Below are positions 47,401 through 59,806 of a stretch of 64,000 bases of DNA, piece by piece. The stretch spans positions 1 to 64,000 of the forward strand of contig VTPC01001013.1 of assembly GCA_011009095.1 (NCBI GenBank), given 5' to 3'. Position 1 is the stretch's first letter; every line of letters begins with the position of its first letter. The notes below the pieces were generated by a model. It did no database searches and was not told where the DNA came from. It saw only the letters and a program-made list of their open reading frames with translations. Origin of the DNA: Ignelater luminosus (taxonomy: Eukaryota; Arthropoda; Insecta; Coleoptera; Elateridae). Both the position numbers and the translations under genes were made by a program.

Positions 47401-49217
47401 TAAAATCTAATTATCTTAATTTTAAAATTTTCTTAGCTTCAGTATCTTGGGAATCATGTATAATACTGATATGAGAGTTTTGACGTCTGCCTGGTTTTGT
47501 ATTTGTATGGATGTGATTGTATGACTATTCAAGCGCAGGATAATTTTTTTAATATTTAAAGAGATATCAGCTTGTATCAATTTATTCGCAAGCCAATCTG
47601 TACAAATGCACTAATCTTAACCCCATAAATATATATGCAGTTTGTTGATCTAAAGTAAACATTAATTTATGTTAATGAGTAATGAGTTAATGGCGTAAAG
47701 AAATTACATTGCCGTGCGATGAAATAAAAAAAATTGACTAGGTCAGAGATATTTAAGTTAAAATTGTATTAATTTTTCATTTTTAAAAATTATTCAGAAA
47801 AATAAGAAGAAGAAAAAGAAAAAGAAGAAGAACACTCTAAATGAAGAAAGAAGAATAAAGAGATCTAATTGAAGATCGTCTGTATAATTATTAAAACATG
47901 TATCAAGGCAGATTTTATTTACGATACAAAAAAATCGTTCTAGTTAAGAAATTTGTTTCATTTTTATTGCTTGTTTAGACCGAATTAGATTATTTAATTT
48001 CCTTTCCCTTCATTTTGACAAGGTGATTCCACTCTAATTGAAGAAAGAAAAATTAAACTGCATTCATGATGCAATGCTATGCCTATTACCTATTTATAAT
48101 GTAAACTTTTATCTTTTTATTTTAAAATCCGAAAAAACAAAATTGTACATAGCAATTGCAGTTACATAGGTGTCAATCTTTTGTTTGTTTCTCTTGGATA
48201 GATATTTTGTTTTCCACCAAATCAAAAGTGAATTAAGACGTATTATAAATAGTTCTAGAACCATTTGTCAGTAGTGTTAAAGATTTATTTAAAAATTAAT
48301 GAAGTTACTTAATGTTTATATTCGCTAAATGTAATTGAAACTTGTTATAAGTTATAAAATCTTAATTGATTTATAGAATTCCTGCAATTAATTTATCTTC
48401 GAGACATAAACTTCCGTAAAATAACTTTAATTGCTACCTTTACTTTTCTAGGAAAATGTAAAATGTGAAATTGAACTTTTGAAACGAATTAGAATTTTAA
48501 AACTTCTTATACTCGAAATATTTCTGCGCTATGCATAAAATTTATGGCGTTCGTTATTAAATTTCACGCCGCATAAACACTTTCATTCATCAGAAAAAGA
48601 ATGTTCTTCCTACTAGTTTTGTAGAATTTCCTCATTTTCAGTAAATTAGGGTTGCTCAAGCAGGATATTTCTAGTGTAAAACGACACTTTTCGATATTTT
48701 TATGTGTGCAAAATTATAGGTTAGGAAACTCTAGACTAATTTATTTATTGTTGGTGCTGTTTTTTTTCTTAATTTCACGAATAAATGCATTTCTAAATTA
48801 AATATCAGATTAATGTTAAGGTTTGACTTATTTACACGTATTTTAAGATTGAAATGATTTGACGTTCTAATAATCTAATTAGTAATTATTTTTATAGTTG
48901 CAGATATCCTAGTTCATGGCCAAAATATGAATGGGTACTGATTATATGTGTTTTTTTTTATTAATAGAATGTAATACAAAAATATTAAGTTTGAATTTAA
49001 TTAAAAAAGTAATGAAAGTAAATTTGTAAGAAAAACAAAACATTAACATACCTTGGAAGAACAACCACCGCAATTTGGGAATAACCTTGAGGAATTTCAG
49101 TAGATGTTTTAGTAATGGGTTGCACTAAAAATTGACCGGGATTCGCTGTTCTATAAACTGCAAGTCCTGCAGGTACTGCTGGCGACTGTCTACAAACTGT
49201 CCCCAAAACGAAGCATC
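38401..49217 (-). CDS. Pro/Gln-rich, probably secreted structural protein
   Basis: Three exons connect in frame: 49052-49217, 44725-45117 and 38401-39595 (phases 2+162+2, 1+390+2, 1+1194), giving about 584 residues with a stop. All borders are GT-AG. The first visible exon encodes a hydrophobic run ending in CFVLGTVCRQSPAVPAG, which looks like the end of a signal peptide, so a short start exon lies upstream. A phase-matching candidate at 50074-50123 encodes NIKDISTFI and supplies the G, but has ATT where an ATG might be expected. The bulk is low-complexity Pro, Gln, Ile and Tyr (QQLIPLPPQQILIPIIPQHP), with basic KRKKTGVRSRKQRPSRV late and an acidic C-terminus. No chitin-binding R&R motif is present. 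An extracellular matrix, cuticle or secretion role is inferred from composition only. Confidence 0.7.
39596..44724 (-). other. Second intron of the Pro/Gln-rich gene
   Basis: 5.1 kb of AT-rich DNA without a convincing gene on either strand. The plus frames 40380-40628 and 43982-44194 and the minus frames 40062-40274 and 41582-41800 have no recognisable content. Confidence 0.55.
46404..47230. repeat. Diverged duplicated unit inside an intron
   Basis: About 46404-46690 and 46974-47225 begin ataagtatggttt and share, in order, a short gtag...agaa-type subrepeat, gtgaagctcagtctcaca / gtaaagctcaaccttaca, ggttttccatat-like and gttctt-(a/c)-rg-gc(t/c)catcatc. Inside the first unit a subrepeat of about 42 bp recurs (starts near 46508 and 46549). 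GC content is higher than in the surroundings. No family is recognised; it may be an old transposon or minisatellite. Confidence 0.5.
47800..47832. repeat. Purine-rich (GAA)n-like microsatellite
   Basis: An interrupted run of aag/aaaag units on the plus strand. Confidence 0.7.
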
Positions 49218-50899
49218 CTGTACAATTTGAAAACTTATCAGTTAATTCTGAAGAATCTTAATTTTATCATTATTTATTAAATTGAAGAATTTTGACAATG
49301 TTCCACTTTAAAATATAATTTACATTGCCTTTAATATTTTTTAAATTTAGATTAGATATCTAAAGTACTAGCGGTTTTGTGGTTTTATATTTTTAAAATA
49401 AATTTGTTTGGCAGATTTAAACACACAAAATCACAGCACAATAATTATTCTTAGATATTTGAAAATCACTTTGTGGTTACACTGATAACAAATCATAACA
49501 TAACAAAAGTTATATACCCAATATATAAAGGACCAGCATGTTGTTGGGTTAAAATTGTAACAGAAGACTGTAATTATGTTAGATGCGAAATATTTATATG
49601 TAAGCTTCCATCAAAGAGAAAGGATTCAGAATTAAGCACCATATATGACGACCCGGGGCATCTGTGACCGGTACAACAACATTTAACATTTGAGGAGTTT
49701 AATTTATTGAACGCATTTTGTACAAGAAAATCTAAACGTTGCTGACTCTTATATCATTTTTACTTTCAAAATTCAGTGATCATCGGTTCATCCGTGTAAT
49801 TTGTTTTTAGATCTAGTTTTTAGATATATCCGACTAATACTTCCGTACGGAATTCCTATCTTTCGTACAAATCATTTTAGAGATGTATGGAAAGAATTTT
49901 AAGTTCGTGAGCGAATAAGCCTGTGAATGGATACATAATTTTTTCATTCTGGTTTTTTATTCTTATTTTGTTTTAAATAGCTTTTATTATGTATTCCTTG
50001 AGAAGATGGTTTTAGAAGAGTCTTACGTATGTGTTAAATAAATTTAAAATACTGGAAGTGACTCAAGGCTTACCTATAAATGTGGAGATGTCCTTAATAT
50101 TTACAACCCACTGATAGCATTTACTAAAACTAAACAAAATTAGTTTACTTCAATGAAATACCCATTTAGGGAAAAATCGATGATACGTATATCACGCGTC
50201 AATGAATGTATAGTTAGCACATTATAGTACAAAGCAATACAATCTTACGATATTTTGGGCTTATCTTTCAAAATCTTTAATCTCATTTTTTAATTCTTTT
50301 TTTTTAGATATCGAAACTAGAACTTATTTAAAAAAACAGTTTTCTTTACGAAATCTTATTATAAAATAAGGTTAGTGAAACACCAATATTCAGAAATTCC
50401 AGATACTTGCCAGATATCAGGAGTCTTTTCTTGAGCTGTAAGACCTTTTTTACGTGTGAATCATCAGCGCTTAATCATAGATATTTAGAAATATAACACA
50501 AAATATCCAGATTATGTGAGACTGATACTTTTTGCTAAAGAACATACGATATTAAAGAAAATCTTCAGATTCAGAAGAGGTCTCAAATTGTTATTGTCAT
50601 AGCTAGACTTTGCTTTGATGATTGACCGAATTGACCTATAGAATTTTTTAATCTAGTTTATATAAATATCTTAGGGTAGATTTAATTAAACATGTCTGTA
50701 CAGGTCGACAGCGTGATATCATAAAAGTCTTTCTAAGGTAGTGATAATTTAGAACTCTTCACGGTGTTTCGGTACCACCACGGTAATGGGGTACATCGTC
50801 GTTGACTTTTTGGAAGCATCGAAAAACAAAAACATGGTAAGTTCTCAAAGTTCTGCAATACTCTGCATTTTCACGACGTTTTTGGTCAGCATAGCCCGT
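49218..50899. other. AT-rich region upstream of the Pro/Gln-rich gene
   Basis: Includes the candidate 5' exon 50074-50123 (minus). Otherwise nothing is recognised; the plus frame 49473-49667 is unsupported. Confidence 0.4.
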
Positions 50900-53195
50900 A
50901 TTTCTTTGAACTCGTAGGAGTATGTATAGCTCTCAGATGATTCTGGACTTCATATTATGAGATACGCAGTTTCCTGGCAAAGCTTAAATACGAAAGATTG
51001 TAGCCAGTTGCTACATTTTTAGTGGTATTCAAGACAAAACAAATGATCAGCAGGGTCGTGCTCCACTTAGTGTGCTCATACCCCACTATAATGGAAATCT
51101 GAGTCTTCAGGTCTTCTGCGTGAATCCTAGACAGTAGGCAACTTGTTGCATCACTTTACCAACAAATTGCGCAGTGTTGTCACTGATGGTTTATCTCGGG
51201 ATGCCATATCTTAAGATCATTTTATCTACTAGACAAGTTTCATATAAAGGACACAATTCGATCTAGGCCAGCTAGGTTCGTGGCCAAAACCTCAACGCGT
51301 TAAGCCATCAAGGTCGTATTCAGCAAACCAGCAGCTTTCAGATTATTGATCTTAAATCTCTAACAGTTGATGAACTTTCTAATGTAATTAGTAACGTCTT
51401 TACGCTTTGTGGTCCAATAATAGTAATTGACAATTTTAAGCAACATTTTGTCAATACTTTTTGTGATTATGGGACGACGAGTTGAAATCTTTTAGATTTG
51501 ATGTCGGGCATACAATGACAAAGAATGCCTTGTTTTATAATGTAACCAAGATCAGTTCAGCGGACAAAATCATTGCGATCAGGATTTGAACTGTCAAAGT
51601 AATTAGTGATATTCTCTGGTATCTTCCTTCGTGAAAAGGAAGATTAATAAGGATTGAACAGATATTTATCACAAGAAAAGGTTTAGATCTAGACAACATG
51701 TTTGCAACAAGGTTAGTAGGTCCAGCTACGTACTGAATTTCCAAATTATAAGACCATAAAATCAAGACCATTACCTCTACATTTGGTTACTGCATACACA
51801 TCCACAAGAACTTTACACTCAGTAGCACTGTAGTTATTCTCGGCTGAGGTAAGTAAATAGTCTACTTTCGTACTCAATGACCCTCCTCCTGCACTAAACA
51901 TGCTCCAATTGCGTATAAATTTAGCATTAGTCTTCACAACATACGGCAAATTTGGGCCAGCATGTGGTAAACTTGGTACTGTCGTGTTCAGCTTTCCATC
52001 CAGCTAGTCACTCAAAGGATGCGCTGAACCAAGTCTGCATGAAAGACATTGCTTCGCTGACATTACGCGGCGAAAATGTAGCGACTTTCTCGGGATCTCC
52101 ACTCTACGGGGATAATGTGTCCCAAATATTTTACGGTAAGGCTTACACTTTGATCGGACCATTTGGAGTTTACCTAATTTGTTTCAAACATTAGGCCCAA
52201 ATCATTAAGATGTTCATCAAGCGTGCCGATAGAATAATTGAGTCGTCAAGACAAGCAAGTAAAGTAACATATTGTAATCCAACAACGCGGGACCATTGAG
52301 TAAATCAAATAGTATGCTTTTCAAGAGATAAATACCGTTATAAAGGTGGTCTTATCCTGATTTTCAAGATTCATACTAATCTGCCAATAATCAGCTTTTA
52401 TGTAAGGCTAGAAATTACAAAATTCTTTACAAAAAGTACATTCATAAATCGAATACGAGTGGTTTGGGATGCTGTTTTTGTTGAATCATTTGAAATCGGT
52501 TTCTTCCTATAATTTTTTGACAGACAGTGCTGTAATCAATGATATAGAATTCTGAAAACTATCAATCTGATAATATTCGGGCATTGATGAATTTGAAGGT
52601 AAATGAGACAATAAAGCTCGAGGTTGGCTAATAAAGACATTGGAACTCACATTATCTTTTTGGAATTTGAAAAATAGTTCTGGGAAAATCTAATGAGGAA
52701 ACTTGATAGTATCAAAGATTTGACAAGATTTCAATAAAGAAGCTGCTCAAAAGATGGTGATAGATTTGATGCCTTATCACCATATAGGGGCAAATACATC
52801 TAACAATATAGAGTGCCTTTTAGAGCATTTATTAGATATTTCGATTGCATTAATAAATGCTTTCACATCCTCATTCTTTCTGCCAGCAAATCAAGAACGA
52901 CAGTTTGAAGAATTGCCTCCTAAAGTCGGAGCAATTTAATGTACAGATTGAAGCAAAATTGACTTGTTCCTACGTCCAACTAGCAACAACTGATTCATTC
53001 CTGACAATAAAGATTGAAGTTGTTCTTTGGACATTGTTATAGATTCGAGAAGTTCCTGTTGCACTATCTTGTTCATTTGACATTTTGCGGAATTGTAAGT
53101 CGGGAGATGATTGAAACTAGAATAAAACGCAATTTATAAACTCAACAAACGTATTAGACACAAATCCTAAGCTCCACGTTGGGCATCAAATGTAG
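50900..53195 (-). mobile_element. Degraded Ty3/Gypsy LTR retrotransposon
   Basis: On the minus strand, recognisable pieces run in the normal order. A gag N-terminus lies at about 53040-52750 (with ENDVKAFINA-like and RALL-x-HLP segments). Reverse transcriptase follows at about 52420-52030 (GYWQISM-like, LDD box, VKYLGH), then RNase H at about 51965-51600 (LLTSAENNYSATE, then EIQYVAGPTNLVANMLSR) and integrase at about 51440-51000. Next to gag, 53171-53189 resembles a Gypsy primer-binding site just inside an LTR ending in CA. Many stops, frameshifts and a deletion removing the gag end and protease make it inactive. A matching LTR pair was not found. Confidence 0.85.
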
Positions 53196-56100
53196 AAATA
53201 TTTTAGGATAACTCTTGTTAAATATACTGGGTATTTAATATAATATACAGTGAATAGAAAAGTAGACAAAATAGACATTTCAAAAAGTAAAAAACAGTGT
53301 TACACTTCTATATAGATTTATGTACATCAGTACTTTGGGCAAGATTGGTATTTTGGGTCTTGGGTCAATTTGGTTCTTGATTAACAAAGCGGGATCATTT
53401 GTTTTCCTACAAAGTGTACTTTCTATCGAAGATGTTTTTTTCTAAATTTTGTTTGTATTGGTATTCTAATTCACTCTAGATAATTTTTAATATTCTGTCT
53501 AAAGAATAGCTACCAAAACAAATGTTCTTGCTAGATTCAAATCTTAGAAGGTGCTCACGACAATAAGAGATAAGAAAGCTTTAGAGAATATTTGACGAAA
53601 GCTTTTTAAGTCAAAATGCTTTTTGCCGGGTTTCTCTTTTTTAGCAGAAAGCAAAACATAATATTTTGAGCAAATAACTTCCCAAATTATAGAAAGACTG
53701 TACTGCGCCTTAGAATAACTTTGGCATTTACAAAATTTTCTATTTTCTTATGTTATTCATTTTGAAACTGTAACTTTAATTAATTTTATAACAGACAATA
53801 ACTCATACGTTGGGTTTCATTGGCATGTGCAACCTCACCACTACATATATACCGTAGATATTTTGTGTTATACACTAAATAATAATAAACAAATGAAAAA
53901 CAAACAAAAACAAACAAAAACAAACTTCTCCTATAAGTTATTACAACTGCTTTGTTTTATCGCAGTAAAAGTTGTGTATTTTTCGTAACATAATTTGATA
54001 ACAAAAATTAGTTACAAAACAACATTTAAAATAGCAGAGTTGACAGCGGCCATCAGAACCACTACTACTATAATTATATACAATGTAAATTATGTTTTAT
54101 TAGTTTATAACCCCGCTTGCTTGATATAAAAATATCATAAATATTTACAATTATCAAGCGGGATTTTCAAAAAATTTGTTGTACAGAAAAAGTATTTATC
54201 TTAAACCTATGCATTAAAGCTGTTACTGCGAAGTATTTATACAATAGACCGTAGTATGTTGCTTGCAAGAATCATCTACAATGCCCTCTATTAACGTAAT
54301 GTCGTAGCCTCTATGCTATTATATTTTTAGTACATCAACTTGTATATTGCTGCAATAGAGGGCACTAGTTACTAGTTTTTAGAACTGCCTTTAAATCATT
54401 TTAGGTTTCAACTCAATTTTATTTATTAAGAAGTAGTAGATAATGCTTTGTCAAAACTAAGAATTGATTAAATTAGTTTCTTATAACACTGAAGAATTAT
54501 GTCGCTGCTATGCTACCTTTTCTTCGGTATCGAGATAATATTTAATTTGCGTCGTTTCCCTAATGTCTATTTATGGTCACACAAAAAATGTGAAGCTGGT
54601 GAGACTGCATTTATTTATTATTCTTTAGGCCGAATCGACAAGTCTTGTTAATTCCAAACGAGGTTTCCAAGAAAGGCAAGCGACCTTGTTTATCTCTAAT
54701 ATGACAATATAATCCAGAAATTTCAAACTACATATTTATTCATTTTAGATATAAAACGGTTTTACAAAAAATGAAACTGCGGTTGCCATGTGAACATTTA
54801 ATTATGTTATTAAATATTAATAATTAGAAATAAATAATGATAATATGTGAGCAGAGTAAATGTTTGCAGAATTTACAAAGAAGGGTCAGCTGCTAAAAAA
54901 TTTTTATTTTTTTACTAATATTTTCCTTGGTTTTTTTTAGGTTCATTTTTTCTAATTTGGAATTTAGAAAAGCCTCAAAGCTTCTAACGTAACTTACCTC
55001 CAGAGAGAAGTTGAAACACACATCTAAACCAAACTTACCATAAGAAAACAATCCTTAAAGCTAATGAATGTTAAATCTGTTATTTTCACATTTTTCTATC
55101 TCCCTTCAAAGCTGAAGCCTACCTTTCTCTATCACACATCAACAACAACCTTGACACTATACGAAAACCTTAAATTTGATTTGCCTGGTGAAGTGAAAAA
55201 GCTTTTCCAGGAGAAAAAAATTCCTTTGAAAATTAAATTTAGATTTACTTGAGTATCATTCCGATGCCAAACTGATTTAGACCTTGTCACAAAGAAGACA
55301 GATGGCTTACTATGGCTATCTTTTGAATTAGCTCTTTATGACAATGTAGCTGTTGATAGATAATTAGGTATTGCAACAAATTTATCAGCAAAAACTAACT
55401 TAAGCAGAGATTTATTCAAACAATTCAGTTTGATGTTTTGTCAATTTTTCCCATTCCTGAAGTAACATTTTCTTGGAAAGGAAAGGCACTAGAACTCGTA
55501 AAAAGTTTTGTCAAGTCTTCTAAAATGATCTAGAATAGTAGAGTTACTATGAGAGTAGTTATGGTGTTATGGAGTTATCTAATTCCAACTATGTTGAACA
55601 ACTAGAAGCTAAATTGCTTTGTAGACTCAAAATAACTTTACTTTTCTTGGTTTCTGTAGCGAAAGGTAAAGTCAACCACTAGACCTTGCAAACAAAATTG
55701 TAAAATCCAGAATTTTTTGGTTTAAGAATGAATTTAAGAAAAAGTATCTGCAGGTAATGGCAGAAAATTTAGAAATTCAAAAGAAATTTTAGTTCATGTG
55801 ATAGACCGCTTTAATGGGATAATGGCTGCATGGTTCAAATGTTTTGGATAGAAAAGTGTTTCCTTTCAAAGATGACAGCATTTCTTTTGATGTTGGTATC
55901 ATGATCTACCCTTCGTGATCTTATCACCATAAGCTTAAGAGTATAGATCTGTGAAATATGGCAAATTAAACAAATTTTGCAGGAAATCGTCTTTGCGAGA
56001 AGATTATATCGAAGAAAAACATAGCTATTTTTGTGGAAATTCCAATGGAGTAAGTTCAAAAGCTGAGTTACACTATTCAGAACTCATCAAGAATGAGTGC

Positions 56101-56781
56101 GGTTTTAGATGCTTGCTGATTTCATTTCAAGACGTTATTTATTGATATTCAATTTTATCCTGTTAGAAAATAAAATGATAACCAATACATACCGAAAGTA
56201 GGATATACATACAAATTTTAGGTTATGAGATCATGCCATGCATATGCAACTCGTCTTTAGTGACTAAAAATATCTAATCAATCACGTAAATTCGATGTCA
56301 CTCTACTTGCTGGGCACTGGGATTCGGTGCTAACAAATGAAAAAGATATCATGCAACTGTCAAAGATTAGTTTATTTTAAAACAAGTGTTTGACTTAAAA
56401 GCTATATAAATAAATAATACCAACTCATTAAGTGACTTTTGAATGTATTTCATTATAAACAGGCAATTTAATTAATTTTAACAGTACACCTGGCAACAAA
56501 TATTGTAACGCACCATATAGCAATTATTTCTTATGTCAGAATGTGTTACAATAAGACCTGAAATGTACATTTTCGGTGATCTATACAATTCAAAACGAAA
56601 TGCAGTTTATATACAAAGAGATGCTTAGTATATTAATTTATATTTTATTACTACTATGTCTGGGCTGTAAATAGTATCTACACACAAATATGTGTTAGTA
56701 AGTCTTGTTTGTCAATACCATTCATGAATATTAACGATTTGATTATTATAACAAGTTGCGTCCATTGTCTTCTGAGTCTGA
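53196..56781. other. AT-rich region, small repeats only
   Basis: 53888-53926 is an (AAACAA)-type simple repeat. 54109-54167 contains an inverted CCCGCTTG...CAAGCGGG hairpin. A string of short plus-strand open pieces at 55064-56150 has a coding-like feel but many stops and no recognisable domain, possibly an old transposon. The first 100-400 bp should contain the 5' LTR of the Gypsy element. Confidence 0.4.
54283..54363. repeat. Short inverted-repeat unit, GCCCTCTATT ends
   Basis: An 81-bp segment with perfect 10-bp inverted ends (gccctctatt / aatagagggc). It could be a tiny MITE; no clear target duplication. Confidence 0.4.
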
Positions 56782-59329
56782 CTAATCGTCCGTTACTCGG
56801 CCCATATCGAATTCTAAGATCTCTGTTTTGGAATTTGGTTTTTTCACTCGATAAGGTACAGTCGATTCTTCTTTATTATTCAATTCTTCTGTGCGCAATT
56901 TTGATTCTGAGCTTGTCAATTTTCTATCTTCTTGCCATATCAGTTCATTATTTAATCCAATATCGGAATCATTATCGTTTGTTTTTGTTTTTTTATTTCG
57001 AAGAGCAAAAATTAATTTTTCGTTTCTCTGTGAAGTAATTTCTTCAATTTCTTGTAACTTTTTTGTAACGTGTTCTGATAATAATGCTATATTTAGAGCG
57101 GATTGCATGTCTTGATTTTCTTTTTCGATAAGGTCTGTGCGTTTTTCAAGTTCGTGGATTTCATGATACAGTTCATTGTTAAATAATTGAGCCTAGAAAT
57201 TTAAATAATAATAAATTAGGGATGTATTTTATGTTAATTCGCAGACTTGGGATAATTTTCTAGTATAAACTTCATTTTTGTATTTCAATATTTAACAGAA
57301 AGTTGTTTTTCGACATATTTCAATACAGTAAATTTAAAACATTAAAAGTGGCAAAAATACTACTATATTTTTCTATTTAGTTTATTATTATCTAATCTAT
57401 ATTGGAATCTATATATTTTTTATTTTTTTACAGCCCCTTGTAGTAGCCTTCATTGACTACTTCATCTGCTTTATCGATGTAAGAAGGTAAAAATTGAAAT
57501 ATTTATGTGAAAATCTGTAACAAAAATACTACAAGATGCAGAAAATAAAAAATAAAAATATAATAGCCAATACGTAACTGTAATGTTAAGTTTTAAGATA
57601 ATTAGAAGTATAGCAGGATGTAATAGAAAGTGATACAATCTATAAAGAAACTATCACATTAGCAATTCTAAAAAAAAACTAAACTAAACCATGTAGGCTG
57701 ATGGTTTAGAAGAATTTACTGAAGGGTGATTGATAGCATAACCCTGAGTTCCCAAAAAAGCAAAGTTTGCAAAATTAGATTTTAAAAAACAACATAACAG
57801 CTGTCGCATAGTTTCAGGAGGTTATACTTACATCACTAGCATCTATAATTATTTATTCTGATATTCTTAAAATAAGAACAAGAAAAAACGATTTAGTTAT
57901 ACTCTGGAATGTGTAAAATAAACAGAAAAATTAGACAAAAGAAGTTGTGATAAAAGAAATAAATTACTTTAAAGCGCAAATTACTAAAAGCGTATCACAG
58001 GAAAAGACAAAATGAGTCTTAAAATATACATTCGTTATTTTTAGAATGTAATTATCCCAAGTCTGTTATATATAGTGATCTATTTACATCTATTTCGGTT
58101 TGTCGACGTTCAACCTCAGCAACTGCTGCTGTTGTTGTAGTGAGGTTATGTTGAAGCGATTCTTGTTTATCTTTCAAAAGTTCACTTTTGGACAATATCT
58201 CATCTCGTGTCTTATTTGGATTTTTAAAAGTTAGCATTTCGTTTTGTAAACTAGAACGTTTTTCTCTTAGGTTTTTCAATTCATTTCTATACTTTTCTTT
58301 AAAAGTTTTTAGCTGAAAATAAAAACACAATTTAAAAGATGATAAATATTCATTTATAATAAGTAGCAATAGTGTCATAACTAGAACTGCATACGCCATA
58401 CCATTTTGTGTATATGAACACACTATAGAATATATAGATAAGGGCAAAAAGTGGTTTTAATATCTTACCCTAGACAATCTAGAAGAAAACAAAGAATACT
58501 GATTAGAAAGTCCTTCCAGCGACGACTGATTCAAATTTGACTGAATGTTATCAAGTTCTTCAAAATTAATATCAACTACCGAGCTAGTTAAAAGATCCAA
58601 TACTGTAAGTATCTGTTGTTGGGTCGCATCGATTTTCTCCCTTATTACGGGAGATTTTTCCCCAAACACTCCAATAAATTTTCGCATGTGATCGTCACGA
58701 TCCCGTAACTCCTTATGCTTTTTCAAACGGGCGGCATTCTTATCGTTTAACTCAGTTTCAAGTTCGCTTAGTCTTTCTTGTTTACTTTGTAAGTCTTGCT
58801 CCAAAGTATTCTTTACGTTAATCAACGCTTCGGTATCCATCTTATCATCTTTAACCTACAAATGTTGCATTTTGGGAATATCTGTAATCTATGTCAGATA
58901 GCTTCTTACCTGTTGCACAAGGATTTCTCTTTGTTGGGCAGGAGTTAACGTTTCTTGTAATTGAACTAAAAGTCCTTCTCTTTGGGCTTTAGCCTTACTT
59001 AAATTTTGCAAAATGTGTAGGTGCTCTTGCTTTGTCTGCATAATAAATAATCTTAATTATTATACATACTCATTACAAAAGCAAATTTTAAATATTGTTT
59101 TACCACCTCACAATATGTCCAGACCACAAGAAGAAGAAGATATGATACGTACCTGATTTTGAGACAAACTCTTCTGATACTGTTTGATACCATCTTTGTA
59201 GCTATTTATTTCTTGTTGCATTTCTCTTATTTGTTGTACGCTCTTTTGATTATCGTTGACGGCTTCTATGTATTTTAGTTTATCTTTATTTGAAAAGCTA
59301 TCAATTAAATTCTGTACAGCTTGATCTTC
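56782..59329 (-). CDS. IFT74: Intraflagellar transport protein 74, last five exons
   Basis: Exons 59153-59329, 58910-59035, 58469-58855, 58088-58312 and 56782-57192 all have GT-AG borders, are all in phase 0, and together give 441 codons and a stop. Nearly the whole product is coiled coil. It aligns in order with the middle and end of metazoan IFT74: LKYIEAVNDNQK, then TKQEHLHILQNL, VKDDKMDTEALINVKNTLEQ, HKELRDRDDHMRKFIGVFGE and QQQILTVLDLL. IFT74 pairs with IFT81 in the IFT-B core that carries tubulin into cilia; in insects this serves sensory neurons and sperm. The acidic, Ser/Thr-rich tail (from about SSESKLRTEELNNKEES) is less conserved. The 5' half, including the N-terminal basic tubulin-binding part, is not found up to 64000, so the upstream intron is at least 4.6 kb and full of transposons. 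Confidence 0.75.
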
Positions 59330-59472
59330 CTACAAAAGAGAACAGAAGATTAGTAAGATAAGAAGAGTGGAAATCTGTTACTGGCATGGTTCACATAGCT
59401 TCCTTGCACAGACCACACTGTAGCATGGCATTTCTTTCAAAATTAAAAAACTACGTAAAATACACTCAATGG

Positions 59473-59806
59473 AGTTCCATTGCTGTCGATATTACTAGTA
59501 GGAGTCTTAGTCGTCTTTCTCAGGTAAATTTTTAAATTCCTCCTTTTTGCTTATTTTTTATTGTAATTTTGCTCGTAATTTTGTTCTGATACGGTTTTAG
59601 CATTCTTGCAAATATTTGAATTCTCGATTTAAGCAGCTCAGGCGAAAGACTATTATCTACCAGCACCAGGAAACACCCCTTCTAAGGGAACATGATTGTG
59701 AGCAATACGACGGGTGAGACTGTACCCTATAATCCTAGAAAAAGAAGAAAACGAGATCGTGAAGAAATTAAGATGCCTAAACACTCAGTTTACCACCGTG
59801 AGTGAT
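59473..59806 (+). pseudogene. Decayed FKIPRVRLY-family gene, copy 5, in an IFT74 intron
   Basis: 59476-59523 translates as PLLSILLVGVLVVFL, matching the membrane segment of gene 2, and is followed by a donor-like gtaaat at the same position. The acceptor is ruined (cttgcaa instead of a cag). The exon 2 part keeps ETPLLRE and, after a stop and frameshift, RLYPIILE and EEIKMPKH. There is no usable start codon in frame and the FKIP core is lost. It lies opposite in strand to IFT74 and has no conserved 3' block. Confidence 0.65.

Larger units (their letters stand above)
45118..49051 (-). other. First visible intron of the Pro/Gln-rich gene
   Basis: 3.9 kb, containing the duplicated unit at 46404-47230 and a purine-rich microsatellite near 47800. 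The plus frame 45793-46035 (80 codons) has no recognisable domain and lies wholly inside the intron. Confidence 0.5.
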
